A DNA stretch of 64,000 nt, from NCBI GenBank assembly GCA_036877525.1, contig JAZGTH010000020.1, positions 2,106,501 to 2,170,500 of the forward strand. Reading direction: 5' to 3'. Numbering within the stretch: position 1 is the first letter of the stretch; each line of letters starts with the position of its first letter. Positions 37,061 to 49,366 of this stretch are shown here, piece after piece. The notes under the pieces were generated by a model. It saw only the letters and a program-made list of their open reading frames with translations. It did no database searches and was not told where the DNA came from. This DNA is from Chromobotia macracanthus. Lineage: Eukaryota; Chordata; Actinopteri; Cypriniformes; Botiidae. A program made the position numbers and the translations under genes.

Positions 37061-39651
37061 CAAATGCAATGACTGAACGAACATTTTATGGTCCTGTGCC
37101 TTCCACAGAAGATAAATATTCTCATAACTATATTTAGCCCTCATTGTTTACTGATTGCTATCAGGATGTGAAGAGACTTTCAACTAGCATAACAAACATT
37201 GTTTCTGGAAAAAACGTCTACCCTGCCTGTAATTTGCCTAGCTTATTTACAAAAATACTCCATCTCAATAAAACAATGCAGCGACTTCAAACAGAAAGTG
37301 TGTGTGTGGGGTGGGAAGTGGGGGGCACAAATAACAGAAACTGCCATTCTTGTGCAGTGAAGGAGTAAATAGCAGACGGAGAAAGCGCTCTCTAGTGAAG
37401 AGGGCAGCAAAGATCTGCAAGAGATTTCTCAGTTGTTCTAGTTCAGTGGCTTTTAAAGGATTGCATGTCAATGATATCTGTTTACCCAAACACACATTCA
37501 ACACAAACGTAAACTTCTTGCTTTTCATGTCACACACTTTTCGTGTACCCGAATTTCTCTGAGTCCTCAAGAGTCTAAAAAATAGCTGTCATTTACATTG
37601 GCTGGTTCAAACGTCCAGGACTTCTCATATCTCGGCTTTGAGGATGCTTTACCTGGGAGAGTGTTTGTCCATTCAAGCAGAGTATGTGTGTGTGTTGAAG
37701 GGCTGATTATCAGCTAGAGGATCAGGTGAGGGCTATCTCAAAGTGTTCACTGTCTCAAATTAGGCAATCAAGCTTTGCTATGATCATTCATTTGAGTTTG
37801 TACACATGCCATTTTATGAAAGAAAACATGAGCCTTCATAATGAAACATTGAACTAAATTCAACCAAAATACGTAAATGATCAAGCCTTTAAGATGTCAT
37901 GGGTGAATTTGTAAGACTTTGTATTTTTGCACGTCTGTACTGTATTGACCAATCAGCTTCTAAGACCAGATTCATCCGTTTGAGCTGTTCTGCATGTCAC
38001 TGCAGCAATAAAAAAAGTTATTGTTTGAGGGACTTTCTTCTATATACATGATGGCATAATGTGATTAGTAAAATAACGTTTCATATTTTTGCTTGTGTAA
38101 ATATTTTTTAAAAGCAATTAAAAGGCTCTGTGTGCTGTCAGAGCTTTGCTTTATTTGTTTGGGCAACCAAGCCTGCCGACACAACAGCACTGCTCCAACC
38201 AACAGTGTGCATTCAGGGTCAGATTACCTCTGTCCACTCCTCAGTGAAGAGTTTGGAAAACCTGCTGAACATTGAATATTTTCTCATTCAATTTACCCAA
38301 GTCCCGATTATTTTAGCCACAATCTGCAGCTCCATACCCCTAATGTATTCTCACAGTTGTCTCACTTGTTTCTGTTTTTATGTGTCCTCAGCAATTTAGG
38401 AGAAACATCTGAGACGATGTGCTACTGAAATAAAACACAACTGAGATCTCCTGAGCTTTAAAAGAGTAGCCTCTGAGCAACCATACAGCCAAAGAGAAAA
38501 GTTAGTATTATCTTACTGCATATTCAAAAGAGTTTCCCATCACCAGTGAAGATCATACTGTTAGTGTACAATTATCTGAGTGGGATGAAGCCCTTTTTTC
38601 ACAGATGAATGCTAAAATGATGAATCACATCAGCTTGGCTTGCCTACAGTCAACAGACTAAATTGGCTTTTACAGTTCATCATTTTATTTATCACATGAA
38701 TGTCATTAAAACGATGACTACTTAATATCACTGGATAAATACAGTGCTATTAAATCATTGGTCAGCCCAGTCAAGTGTCAGTGTGTATTATATAAAATAA
38801 AATCTATCTTTCAGACAGACGCGTTAACATGCATTAATATAATTTAGAGAAAATAATTCAATTTGATATGAAAGCTGTGAACTGCATTAGCCTAAATGTA
38901 ATCCATTATCCACTGAAACTCCACAGACAATTTTTCATTTATTTATTTTACAATTTTATTAAATTTGAATACAGCACTTAGAAGAAACAGAAAATATAAT
39001 TATATATGTGGCAGAAATCTTGTCCCTGCACTTACATTAAGTGGGACACACAACCGATCTAACAATTTATTAACTGTTCAGGGAAGGTTGGTATGAAGCA
39101 AATCAGGTGTGTATGTGCGTGTCACGATCAGAGAATGTGTTTTAATTTCACTGCCCGCCCAACACGCAGTTCAGCTGATAATGAATCTGTCAGATTTGCC
39201 ATTATTTAGAAGCTATGACAAGCTCCAGTAAAAGGAAATAAACCACAGCCTATGAAAATTAGCAGCCAAAAATGATTTTAATACATATTTCATTTAATAA
39301 CACTTTACGCAGTTGTGTACAATATTAGGTCTGTGGACGTCCAGCAGCGATGGCTCAATACTCAGGAAATGCTGAACCAAAGTCCCTTTAAGGAAGTCTT
39401 ACTTGGCGGCTATTTTTCAATTCCTCCAAGCAGCTATTTCAGTCATACAAGACCAAGTCCTATCTACTCGAATGGAAGAAGACAGATATCTGTAAAATCA
39501 CCGGCTAAGGTCACAATAAAACAATATATTTCCAACCAGCTATTAAACTTGACATGAACTGTACCGTTAATTCGGTACTGTTTCTTAAACTGAAATTGCA
39601 CAATAAAAATAAGTTTTCAGACCACTTCAGGTACCCCACAACACTCTGTAC
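37061..39651. other. Gene-free DNA, nothing recognised
   Basis: Unique, mostly AT-rich sequence. Opposed frames near 37265-37570 and same-strand frames at 38093-38399 have no domain. Confidence 0.5.
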
Positions 39652-39736
39652 AGGCCCCTCCCCCAGAGAACGGTTACTGTTTAACAATTGATGATTGGCT
39701 CTTTCTACTTGTAGGTGGGACTTCCTTTGCTAGAGC
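39652..39736 (+). repeat. Diverged dispersed repeat, copy 2 of a pair
   Basis: Reverse-complement match of 12621-12703 (GATTGGCTCTTT, GGGACTTCCTTTGCTAGAGC). The bases that follow (GGCCATATTGAACTCTGC to about 39790) resemble a wider fish repeat that the 12.6-kb copy lacks. Confidence 0.7.
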
Positions 39737-40777
39737 GGCCATATTGAACTCTGCAGTTTCTCCCATTCATTATAACAGAACTGCAGCATCTTGTTAATAT
39801 GATAATCTGGCTGAACTAAAACTGCGTATGGATTTGCTTCTGGCAAAGCACAACACGAACGAAAGCTTAATGAGATGCATATCTGTTGGGTGATACGTGA
39901 CTCATAGCAAAGACTGCAGAGACTGTTAAAGCGTCGAGAATATTCTGTCCACACTTTAATGAATTAATGCTGGATAAACAAGACATGCAATTACCCTCTC
40001 ATCCGATGAAATTAGAAACCAATGCAACCAAAACTCAACAAAACATTCTTTAAAACACAACTGTTAAGCTTGATTTAAAAGAGCATGAAATGTATTAGAG
40101 AGAACAGGCTAGCTGTTTTTGTGAAAAGTGAATAGAAAGGTAGATGTGTAAAAGCTCTGTTTTTTTTAAACATATCCCTGTTGTTGATCACCGTTCATTG
40201 AAATTGGACCTTTTGTGAGAACATGACCCAGTGGGTCACCGTGGTAATTAATCACAATGAATTCAGTATTTCCGCAGCTGCCTTTGGTGGTGATATCGAC
40301 ATACTGTATAAACGTCCTTCAGATGAGAGAGAGAGATTCCATTTGATATTTCTTTCCAAAATGTATTAAGACACCTTCAACCTTTGTAATATTGGTAAAA
40401 GAAAACCTTGTAAACAATGAAACAGTTTTGAAGGTGCCCTAATTTATTCTGGTAAAAATCATGATGTCAGCTGGGAGCCTTTAGAAAGGTCAGCCATGAT
40501 TCAAAGATCACACCGGGTGAAAATGATTCTGAACTCCCTTTATATAGCCTCACTGCAGTTCGAGACCTTTCGACTGATTTAAAACCAGCCTTCTCATTTA
40601 TATATACAAAACTTCACTTCAGGTCCTCATTTTCTTTTCAATAGCAACTGAGACTATAAAAGACACGAACGACACCTGATTCATGATCTGTACTCTGTAA
40701 ATAGAGTACAGTTGTTGTGACCTGAAAATAAAGACAACCAAAAGCTACAAAAGTCAAATAAAACCAGTTCTTTAGGT
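39737..40777. other. Gene-free DNA, nothing recognised
   Basis: Unique sequence beyond the repeat; the frame at 39730-39954 (minus) has no domain. Confidence 0.5.
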
Positions 40778-40944
40778 CAGAGATGGGAAATCTTGTTCCT
40801 GGAGGACCAGTGTCCTGCAGAGTTTAACTCCAACCTGAACCAGCTAATCAGCATTACTGGAAGGCTACAGGCACGTGAGTTTAACAGTGTTGCAGCTAAA
40901 CTCTGCAGGACTCTGGCCCGCAGGAACAAGACTCCTCATCCCTG
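40778..40944. mobile_element. hAT-like fold-back MITE
   Basis: The 167-bp element starts CAGAGATGGG and ends CATCCCTG. Its two arms pair over about 50 bases with some mismatches (shared core GTCCTGCAGAGTTTA and its complement). CAG...CTG termini are typical of hAT elements. The flanking eight bases are CTTTAGGT on the left and AATTAGAT on the right, a 5-of-8 match that could be a decayed 8-bp target duplication. The same repeat type is, from memory, abundant in cyprinids. Confidence 0.75.
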
Positions 40945-42650
40945 AATTAGATGCTACCACACAAGGCACATGTTACATTTACCTAACAAACCATTTTAAT
41001 GATAGTATATGCAACCGAAAGCATGTGCTCTTATATAATATTTGACCTTTTAGATGTAAATACCAAATGGTCGGGAAATCTGTCTATCTATTTCTTGATG
41101 CTTCACAGTAATCAACTTATATAACTCGCCCTTTTATTTTTATTATTTATTTAGAGAAAACAATGTCTGTTAACAGTCTGAATACATTAAGCACATAAGA
41201 GCGGAAATAAAACACGTTCTGTTTCCTCTGACGTTTTTTAAAAGCCATTCATTCAGCTCAAATAAATAATCCTGCTGCGCTCTGGAGATTACGATATGTT
41301 GCACACTAATACCCTTCTCTGCGATTTTAAACATTAATAACTCAAGAGATTGTGTGCTGATGTGGTTCTTGGTTCCTCTTCTCTTTGCAGTCTGTCCTCC
41401 AACAACACACAAACGTTTGACGTGGAACCGAAAAGAACTTCAGATCAAGCAAAGTTCCAGTTATGCAGACGTTTAACAGTCTGTTGTGTTGTGATACAGC
41501 AGGTGAGCCCTTCTGCATGTGTGTAAAATAATGTATCTGGATATGTATCTGTTGTAGAGAACACTCATGTGATACATAAAATTAATGCTTGTGCTGCCTA
41601 AAGCTTCGATTAAATAAAAATGTCAGTGTAATCTGAATATTGTTTGGCTGGCATGCATTCTGTTTATTTTAATCTTCCTACATGCAACTGAACGTAAACA
41701 AATCACATGATGTTGGTTGTAAAGATTACATTCAAAAATCCACTTTGTACAGGATATATTTCCATGATGAGGTCTGTTTCATGACTTACTTTTACAGGCG
41801 TACAGTTAATCTATCGTACTTGTAGGCTTTGTTGATATTATTACTTTGCATCATTTATTGATTATTTACTATTAAGATTTTTAACATGCAGTTTGTTTAT
41901 TTTATATTAATTTTCCTTTAATTCTTTAAAAATTGGTAATACATTTTTAGGGTTCTGAACAAACTAATGGGGGCCCTCTTACAAAGTTTTTCTGGGGTTC
42001 CCCAAAAAGTTAGATCCAGCACTGCACTACTTATGAAAAAAGCTTGTTACAGCTTTAAACAACACAATCCTATTAGAATCAGTACATGAAATAACGGATA
42101 TGTTCATAGTTGTGACATAAATGTTATTAGACAAATTCCACTTGTCATTTACAAAGAACCAACATCACTGAAGTAGTTAAAGATCTGAGCTGGTAACCAA
42201 TAGTTTGTAGCTTTAAGCCCATGAGGATCGACCCATGGACTGGCACCATGATGCCCCTCAGCACAACAATTAACCCCAGGTTTCTCCAGCAGTGACCATT
42301 TCTAAGTGTGATGCAGGTCATTTTGGAGAAACACATCTGTTAAATGGACTCTTACGTCCAGTGAATATACAGACGCTGGCACCAGCTCATGTGTATCACA
42401 GATGCCACAACTGTTATTAGAGTCGATTTGAGAAGCTCAAGAAGGCAGGAAGATGCAGTTGTTCTAATCTCAGCCACGTACCCTCAGGAGAGTCCTGGAA
42501 AGGTTTGTTATCCTCTCACCTGCCTGCTTAGTTCAGCACCACGAGAGTGAAGGTTTCTGGGAACTCCAGGTCCAGATGGCAAGAAAAGTATAATTATGCA
42601 GCCCATTAGCCAGCCTAATTAAACAGTCACCTCACAGCGTTCTATCAGCA
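40945..42650. other. Gene-free DNA, nothing recognised
   Basis: Unique sequence. The part at 41940-42020 (GGTTCTGAACAAACTAATGG, then GTTAGATCCAGCACTGC) has the feel of an old dispersed repeat. The frame at 42145-42336 (minus) has no recognised domain. Confidence 0.45.
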
Positions 42651-42800
42651 TCACACACACACACACACAGTTGGGTTTCTATGTTTTATGGGGTCATTTC
42701 ATAGATGTATTGTTTTTTATACTGTATAAACTGTATATTCTGTCCCCCTACAGTAATGCTACTCCTAAACCTACCCCTCACAGAAAACCAATACACACAT
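42651..42800 (+). mobile_element. Common teleost CA-associated dispersed repeat
   Basis: (CA)n is followed by TTTATGGGGTCATTTCATAG, ATGTATTGTTTTTTATACTG, TAAACTGTATATTCTGTCCC and CCTAAACCTACCCCTCACAG. This order of blocks matches, from memory, a repeat present in very large numbers in teleost genomes. Mid-length and right border are uncertain. Confidence 0.7.
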
Positions 42801-44130
42801 TATCCTTCACTGCATCTTGCTTTTGGACTCCACACTATAATCACATGCTATTTATTTTTGTATTGGTTTTATCTCAACAGGCTTGAGGTTCACATGGAAA
42901 TAACACATGCATTTTCTATTTGACAATTCACTGGCTGCAACCCTCCAGTCTGAATTGCGTTGACAGAATCTGTTTGCGACCAGTGAGCTGCGTGATGCTG
43001 TATGAGCATGAGAGAGCTCACTTGCAGAGAATCGAACTCCCCCCGGATTCAACGTCACGTTCACAAGAAAAAGTACCAGACAACTTCCTGGAATATTGGA
43101 CTCTGTTGCTTCTGCAAGGAACAGTCATGTCACGACATAAAAAGATGGACTCATAAGAAAACTTGAATTTAATTCCCCAGATTACCACAGACTCAAAGTT
43201 GGAAGCGATTTCATCTGTCAATAAGTTGAACTGAATTTGATGCCCCCAGTGTGGTAACTTCAAATCATATGTTTTATTTATGAGTGCTAAGAAAACAAAG
43301 AAAAGTAAACGGCAGCTCAAGTAACCTTTAGAGCAATGTCAACCCCACAAACAGTGAGGAGAGACTCTTTAAAGCGGTCCCTGAAGACCCTGTTCATCTT
43401 CATCTCCAGCAACACAGACATCTTTCCTCACAGTGTGTTTCTTCTGTCTTTTGTTGGAATAATAATGACCAACATTGTCTCCAAAACAATTAGGAGGAAA
43501 TGAACAAATCGGTAAATGGGGAAAATGTTTGTTTGTAAAAAGAAGCCAGTTTGTTTTGTTAATTCATGAATTCACAATTGTGAATATATCAAGAATATAT
43601 ATTTTTTAAATGATTTATCCAATAATTCATAGATTCCTGACTAACCAAACCAGTTCTGTCTTTAGGTTTAGTATCAGGTAGCAGAATAAATGTAGCTGTG
43701 CTTGGATGTGTAAAGCGTTTTAAATGGTTGTGTTTGACACCGTTCTGTTTAAGTGGCTGTAATTGCCACTGAAAACACAACCTTACCGCCTGTAATGGCT
43801 CATTGTTTGACACAAACAACTTCTCTAAACAAACCCTGTGAAACCGTCAAGCAAATGTTTGTTTTCAGCTACTTACCTCCACACTAATGCTGCTGAATTT
43901 CTCACGTAACTTTTTTCCCCAACCTACACTGAAAAACATTTCAGATTCATCCCCATCATTAAAAAAATCACACAGACATTAACACTCCACATACAAACCT
44001 TAGTAATCATTGAGAAAAGATGTACTCTCAACATCACCACATAAAAATACAATCACCAGTGACAACAACAGCACGCCCATTGCAAACAGCAAAACAATAA
44101 TCTTATAACAGTAATGCATAACTCGCAAGC
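42801..44130. other. Gene-free DNA, nothing recognised
   Basis: Unique sequence. Opposed frames of 70-100 codons at 42852-43320 overlap each other and show no domain. Confidence 0.5.
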
Positions 44131-44238
44131 TGATATCTTCTTTTGTGTTCAGCAGAAGAAAAAGACAAGTTTAGAATGACATGAGAGTTGGTAAATGATG
44201 GGGGAAACTTATTTTTGGGTCAGCTGTCTCTTTAAGGG
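44131..44238 (-). mobile_element. Common cyprinid dispersed repeat (TTAAAG...GTTCACCC type), diverged
   Basis: The minus strand reads CTTAAAGAGACAGCTGACCC, AAAAATAAG, CATCATTTACCAACTCTCAT, GTCATTCTAAACTTG and GCTGAACACAAAAGAAGATA. The order matches, from memory, a repeat seen throughout cyprinid genomes. Confidence 0.75.
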
Positions 44239-44701
44239 CCCATCCATACAATAAAGCGATCCGAGTTTAAAACAATAATCAGTGTAATTAGATCAGGCCG
44301 TATCTCTTCAGGCTGTTCTCAGTGATGTCAGATACCAGAGATGACCTTGAGGAGTTTGTGTTCCAAACGTCAGACGACAGCGAGCGCGTGGGTGTTTTCT
44401 GCATGCTGATCAATGATGAATACAGATGAGCTGGCATCTCAGATGGTTCTTTGGGTTCCCGGAGGAGGTGCTGGGTTAGACACCAGAGAGAAATCAAAGA
44501 CTGACGGGAGCTAACATTGATTTGTTATCTTTCTGAGGGTCAGAGTTTGACTAGTAAACATGGACCAGTTATCTTCTGCTGATAGCTGCCATAACTGCAC
44601 CATTCTGCTGTTATCAAACAGAAATCGAACTGATTTCTCAATCAATGGCCATTAAAAAGTAGCTGTTTATTCTATAAAAAGAATACATTTGCAGGTACAT
44701 T
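44239..44701. other. Gene-free DNA, nothing recognised
   Basis: Unique sequence; the 44288-44497 minus-strand frame has no domain. Confidence 0.5.
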
Positions 44702-44781
44702 CCCAGCTAACACAGGAACTTTTTAAAACGTTGGCTAAGGTTCTCTCAATGTTCTCTCAAAGTTGTTTGTTATATATAAAA
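44702..44781 (+). mobile_element. Family M fragment, head end, copy E
   Basis: CCCAGCTAACACAGGAACTT, then ACGTTGGCTAAGGTTCTCTC and AATGTTCTCTCAAAGTTGTT. Similarity ends near 44781. Confidence 0.8.
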
Positions 44782-44934
44782 TAGTCACATGACATGACGA
44801 TTGTTAAAATGCAAGGAAAGGCTAATGGATGGCCTATATTTGTTCTGTTTTTATATATTTTTTGAAGTGCATTACTTGAACATCCTTCATTAGGATGGGA
44901 TTTAATGAATTAAAGAAGTTATTCTTGGAATTTT

Positions 44935-44946
44935 AAAAACATGCAC

Positions 44947-44978
<32 letters not shown>

Positions 44979-45027
44979 CTATTAAAAAAACACAATATAT
45001 ATCTTGAGATACTATTAAAACATGCAC

Positions 45028-45073
<46 letters not shown>

Positions 45074-45112
45074 ATATATATATATATATATATATATCTT
45101 GAGATACTAAGC
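44935..45112. repeat. Duplicated (TA)n-containing block
   Basis: AAAACATGCACTA followed by a TA run, and TATCTTGAGATACTA after a TA run, each occur twice, so a unit has been tandemly duplicated and its internal TA tracts have since changed length (about 27 bases in one, over 60 in the other). Confidence 0.9.
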
Positions 45113-47228
45113 ATTTTCTTGTGCAGGGCTTTTGTGCCATAAATAAAGGCAGGGAGAGAGCCTATGTAAAAAGTACAATATCTTCTAAAGAAAGTTCTGA
45201 TCTAAAGAAAAGTCTTCTAAAAACTTACTTTTTACTGTTTGAGCCATAAATCATCTAAAAGGTGCATAACACCTGCTTCATAATCTACTAATGATTTGAT
45301 CCCTGGTCACGGATTCATATTGGCTGAGATTCTTTAGCATGCGAGGCCTTACACAATCCACCCTGTGTTAATCATGACACCTTAAGACATCACAAAGATA
45401 CGGCTTCAGTTGTCTCTGTTAGCCGTGTTTCTTAAGCCTACAATAGGGAGTAATATGCTGGAAGCAAAACATGCAGGCAATGCAGGAAATTGCTAAACTG
45501 GAGAATGCTGAATATAATGGACCTGAAAATGTGCAGATCATTGTAAGAGTAATGGAAGATGTCAACTCATGCTCGGATGGAGTGTGACACATGCAGTAAA
45601 GCTCTGGTGAGGGGATATAGTGCTCCAGGTTTTTCACTGTGTATCTGGCAGCTCTCCAGGCAACACAGCCAAGCCCAAAAGGTAATGCGCTTAGCGCATT
45701 TGTTGCCCCTTCCGTGTAATCGGAAAATTAATTTTTTTCTTGAAACACCTTCTTTAGGAGGGATGAGAATTTATCAGGAAACGTTTTAAAGATGCCCCAT
45801 CAAAACATAATGTTCATAATAAATCATGGGTCAGATATGAACAAAAGGCTTAATTCCTCTCAACATTGTTGATGTATTGTTATAAATATGGTTTCATTTG
45901 AAGTCACCTCTGTACTGTTTAGTGCATTTTTGGGGGGGCGACTTGAGTCTCATTGACGTTTTCATTGTACTAAAAGTTGCTGTTGAAGTACAGCGGTGTG
46001 TAAACTTACACGTTTTTAAATAATGCAGTCATTTCCACCCACAGTATATAATCAGCTTTTGGCACATCTATTGAAAAGCCATAAAGCACCTCAGTTTGAT
46101 ATGTCTCACACTCACAACTACTGAATCTTCAGTTAGCAGGGCTATGAACCAGCAACTGATTTTTCTGTCAGAGTTATTAATCTCAAGCCATCAGGATGAA
46201 AAATTGCTCTTAATAAAGACTCTAGTTCAGTAATTACTCATTCAATTCAATCTCATTTCCTTATCACCTAACCAAACACTTCAAATGTGATAAACTTATA
46301 ACTCATTATTTCCTAATTATGTGAAAGTGCTCCATTTTCCCAACATTAAACCCTAATGGAGGAAATGTGTTTTGGCCATGCGTCACATTACCACAATAAT
46401 AATTAAAGAGTTTCCTTTAAAACTGCTGCTTCTAGTTTTCATTTCTACTTGAGAAACTAACCGTGCTAATGGAAGGCCTATAATGATGTGGCGACTCATG
46501 ATTGGTCATTTATATTTTATTTGATTTTAGTTAAGTGTTGTAATGCTTTTTGTTTTAGTAAACTATAATAACCTGGGTGCAGAATGAAAACAGAGCCAAC
46601 AAGAAAGACACAGTACATATTGTAAAGTAGACGTTATATCATCTTCCATCTTTGGATGGCAGAAGTTTGTATGTGTCCCATATGATGGACTAGCCTTTTG
46701 TCAGCGCCCATTTTTTACTGTTACAGGTATAATTATAATCACAATGAAAACAGGCAGAACCCCAACTTGAGACTCTGTATTGTCCAGTGATGGTAATGAA
46801 GTAATGGGTTTGGTGGAGTTTCTCCTAGTACAGTTACTCCTCTCCATGTTCACTGTGACCTATTTAACCTCTGTTCCCTCTCCTTGGATCCTGGCTTATT
46901 TGCATATGGTTGTGTGTCAATGGTTCTCATTAATTCATTCATTAGTGTCAGGAAAATCTAATTTCGAGAGCTGATTTATGTAAGATTTCAAAGACATCCA
47001 CACTACACTCCTGTAGATGAATAATAAATCTTCCACATCTATCTGAGGCTGTGCCACAGATTTCAGCTTCTTTGGAATGTTTGGTCTGTCAAACAGTTTT
47101 GGATAGCAGTTGTTTATCATATGCAGATTTTAAGTTTCATATAATTGCATATAATTGTGTTGTGTGGTTTCTGTGAACAGCATCCTACGCAAAACCCTGA
47201 TGACGTACAGCAGGCAAGAAAGGTCAGG
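45113..47228. other. Gene-free DNA, nothing recognised
   Basis: Unique AT-rich sequence; no domain in the small frames present. Confidence 0.5.
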
Positions 47229-47254
47229 AATTATATATATATATATATATATAT
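47229..47254. repeat. (TA)n microsatellite
   Basis: About twelve TA units. Confidence 0.95.
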
Positions 47255-48085
47255 TGTGTATTGCATAGCAGGCATGTTCTGGTAGCAAATTACAATCCGA
47301 AACTGGACCAACGAGCTGTGAGCAAAGTGCCTCTCCTCTGACGCAACAAGTCACCTCCCCTGCACCTCCTGCTCCAACAAGTGTTCCTTAAAAGTGTGAT
47401 TTAAATGACATTTTCACTTCAATTCCTCATGCCTCACAACCCTAGATGTCAGAAACAGCATTTAGTGATAACAAAGTGTTTCATTTTTTAATGTTATTAC
47501 TCCAGAAAGAACATTTATTTTCTTTCAGTATAACACACAGATGTCACACTACACAACTGCCTTTGATATATTAAATACTTTCTGTACATGATTGTAGTAA
47601 AAAATATCGTTTTGCAGTAAAAATGAGCAAGGTTATAGTGCTGCTGTCCTCCATGTGATTTAAAACGCAATTTTCTGTCAATCTGATGCAAGGCTGCAAG
47701 TTACCAGGTTAAACACCTGACATTCTTGTGGGGCTGTGAAGTTTAGGGGACATTTTTGTTTGCATTCAAGTTTGTTTATTCTGTGGATTGAAAGAGAGAA
47801 GGATGAGTGCACCAGGACATGTCTTATTCACCCAACAGAGCAGCCTCAGGAGAGACTCACAAACTCTAACCATCCCACAATGCTCGTTCAGCCATGTCAA
47901 ATTCCAGGGATGTCCATGTATATACATTGTGCTGCTGTCCGTGATGCTAAAAGTCCAAACCTGTGTCTGCCGGAGCGAGAGCGAATGTTGTCTTACCAAA
48001 TGGAAATGTAAACTCAGAATAAACATAATAATTAAGACTTTCACAGTGTTTCAACAAAGATTTATAATATATAGAATTATATTGA
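47255..48085. other. Gene-free DNA, nothing recognised
   Basis: Overlapping frames on both strands at 47736-48243 run into the SINE and are not credible genes. Confidence 0.5.
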
Positions 48086-48230
48086 TTTCTGTAGCTCAAC
48101 TGGTAGAGCATTGCATTACTAATGCAAACAGTTGTGGGTTCAATTCCCAGGGAACACATGTACTGATAAATTGACTTGAATTCACTGCTTTGGATAAAAG
48201 CGTCTGCCAAATGCATAAATGTAAATGTAA
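48086..48230 (+). mobile_element. tRNA-Ala-derived SINE, copy 4, complete, with tail
   Basis: Most complete copy. A-box TAGCTCAACTGG (48092-48103), anticodon arm TTGCA-TTACTAA-TGCAA (48111-48127) with perfect pairing, B-box GGTTCAATTCC (48137-48147), then the tail TTTGGATAAAAGCGTCTGCC near 48190-48209, ending in ATAAATGTAAATGTAA. The anticodon position reads ACT, while copies 1-3 read AGC. This is a SINE and not a tRNA gene: it continues into the tail and has a poor acceptor stem. Confidence 0.93.
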
Positions 48231-48559
48231 GATAATGCCTCACTATTTATGCCCTGAAAGTGACATCAGACCTTTGAATTATGCAATAAGTTACTTCCTG
48301 GCTCTTAAAACCTAAAAAGCTTTTGAGAACATATTAGTTCTCATTTGGATCAGCCAGTTTGAGATTTTGTCTAAAACTGTTTTAAGGGCATTTCTGCATT
48401 TGCTCAGATTTGTTCTTAGTTTATCAAACACTGACTCATTTTATAACCTCAATTTATTACAGACTGTTTTGTTAACTGGCAGTCCTGATTCACAAATTAA
48501 ACATCTTCATCAGCACCATGATGTCACTTGGATCCATCTCAAAAGCGTTATCAAACAGT
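48231..48559. other. Gene-free DNA, nothing recognised
   Basis: Unique sequence. Confidence 0.45.
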
Positions 48560-48960
48560 GGCGTACAACTTAATTGGGCCTTCCGTATTATTCCGGCCAA
48601 ACTCGGGCAAGATTAATTAAGAGTCTACCCAAACACTCAGCTCTGTTTACTGCTGCGGTCAAAGCATTTCCTGCATTAACCTTTATTAAAAGGCAAAGAC
48701 CACTCTGCAAACAGACATTCAAGCTGCTTTTTATGTAAAATCTTGCCTAGCCTAAGACAGACAATGAGTTAGACAACTCTATTTAGCATGCACGCTCGAG
48801 GCAGCCGCTCTGTAGTGGGTGTGGCACTGTAGTGAACGTATCTTGCCGTCTCCCTGCAGATAAATGAGTAGGCGTCACTATTGGATCATGGATACTTCAC
48901 TTGACAGTACGACTGCAGGGCTGAGCATGGGTTGTGCTCTTTAAGTCATATTAATTATGG
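48560..48960. other. Candidate conserved non-coding segment
   Basis: Complex sequence with ACTTAATTGGGCC, AGATTAATTAAGAG, GCATTAACCTTTATTAAAAG and a CpG-bearing stretch (GCACGCTCGAGGCAGCCGC near 48791). No simple repeat or coding frame. Enhancer-like texture, inference only. Confidence 0.28.
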
Positions 48961-49217
48961 CACAGAGACAGACCCACCAGGCTTAAAGGGCTGAGAACTT
49001 CACATCACAAACAGGATAAATGATACATCACCACAGAAATGAAACTTGTGAATCAAGTGGAGCACTGTGACTCAAACAGCATTCATTTTGGCTTCTTGGA
49101 GCAAATGTGTCGAAAAACTCACATACAAAGTACAGAACACCAGAAAGTGTTAACATCACTGCTCTCTGTGTGCAGAAACACAGACAAACATGCTTTTTTA
49201 TTCTGTTGCTTTAACCT

Positions 49218-49366
49218 CCCAGCTGTTTCATTTTAGGTTGTAAGAACATTTCCCTAACATGTCTCTAATGTTTAAAAAAAGTTCTGCCAACATTACTGCA
49301 AGACCTTAACTTTAAGAGAACTGTCAGGGAATGTTAGAACGTTCTGAGAACATTTCCTGTTAGTTC
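49218..49366 (-). mobile_element. Family M element, copy F, internally deleted
   Basis: Starts CCCAGCTGTTTCATTTTAGG and ends GAACATTTCCTGTTAGTTC, so both ends are recognisable but the middle is missing. About 149 bp compared with 305-353 for full-length copies. Confidence 0.82.

Noticed and set aside
48086..48160. Functional tRNA gene
   Set aside because: A- and B-boxes are present but the acceptor stem is poor, the anticodon is odd (ACT), and the sequence continues into a SINE tail.
47736..48243. Overlapping frames of about 90-130 codons on both strands
   Set aside because: They run through the SINE and conflict with each other; no domain.
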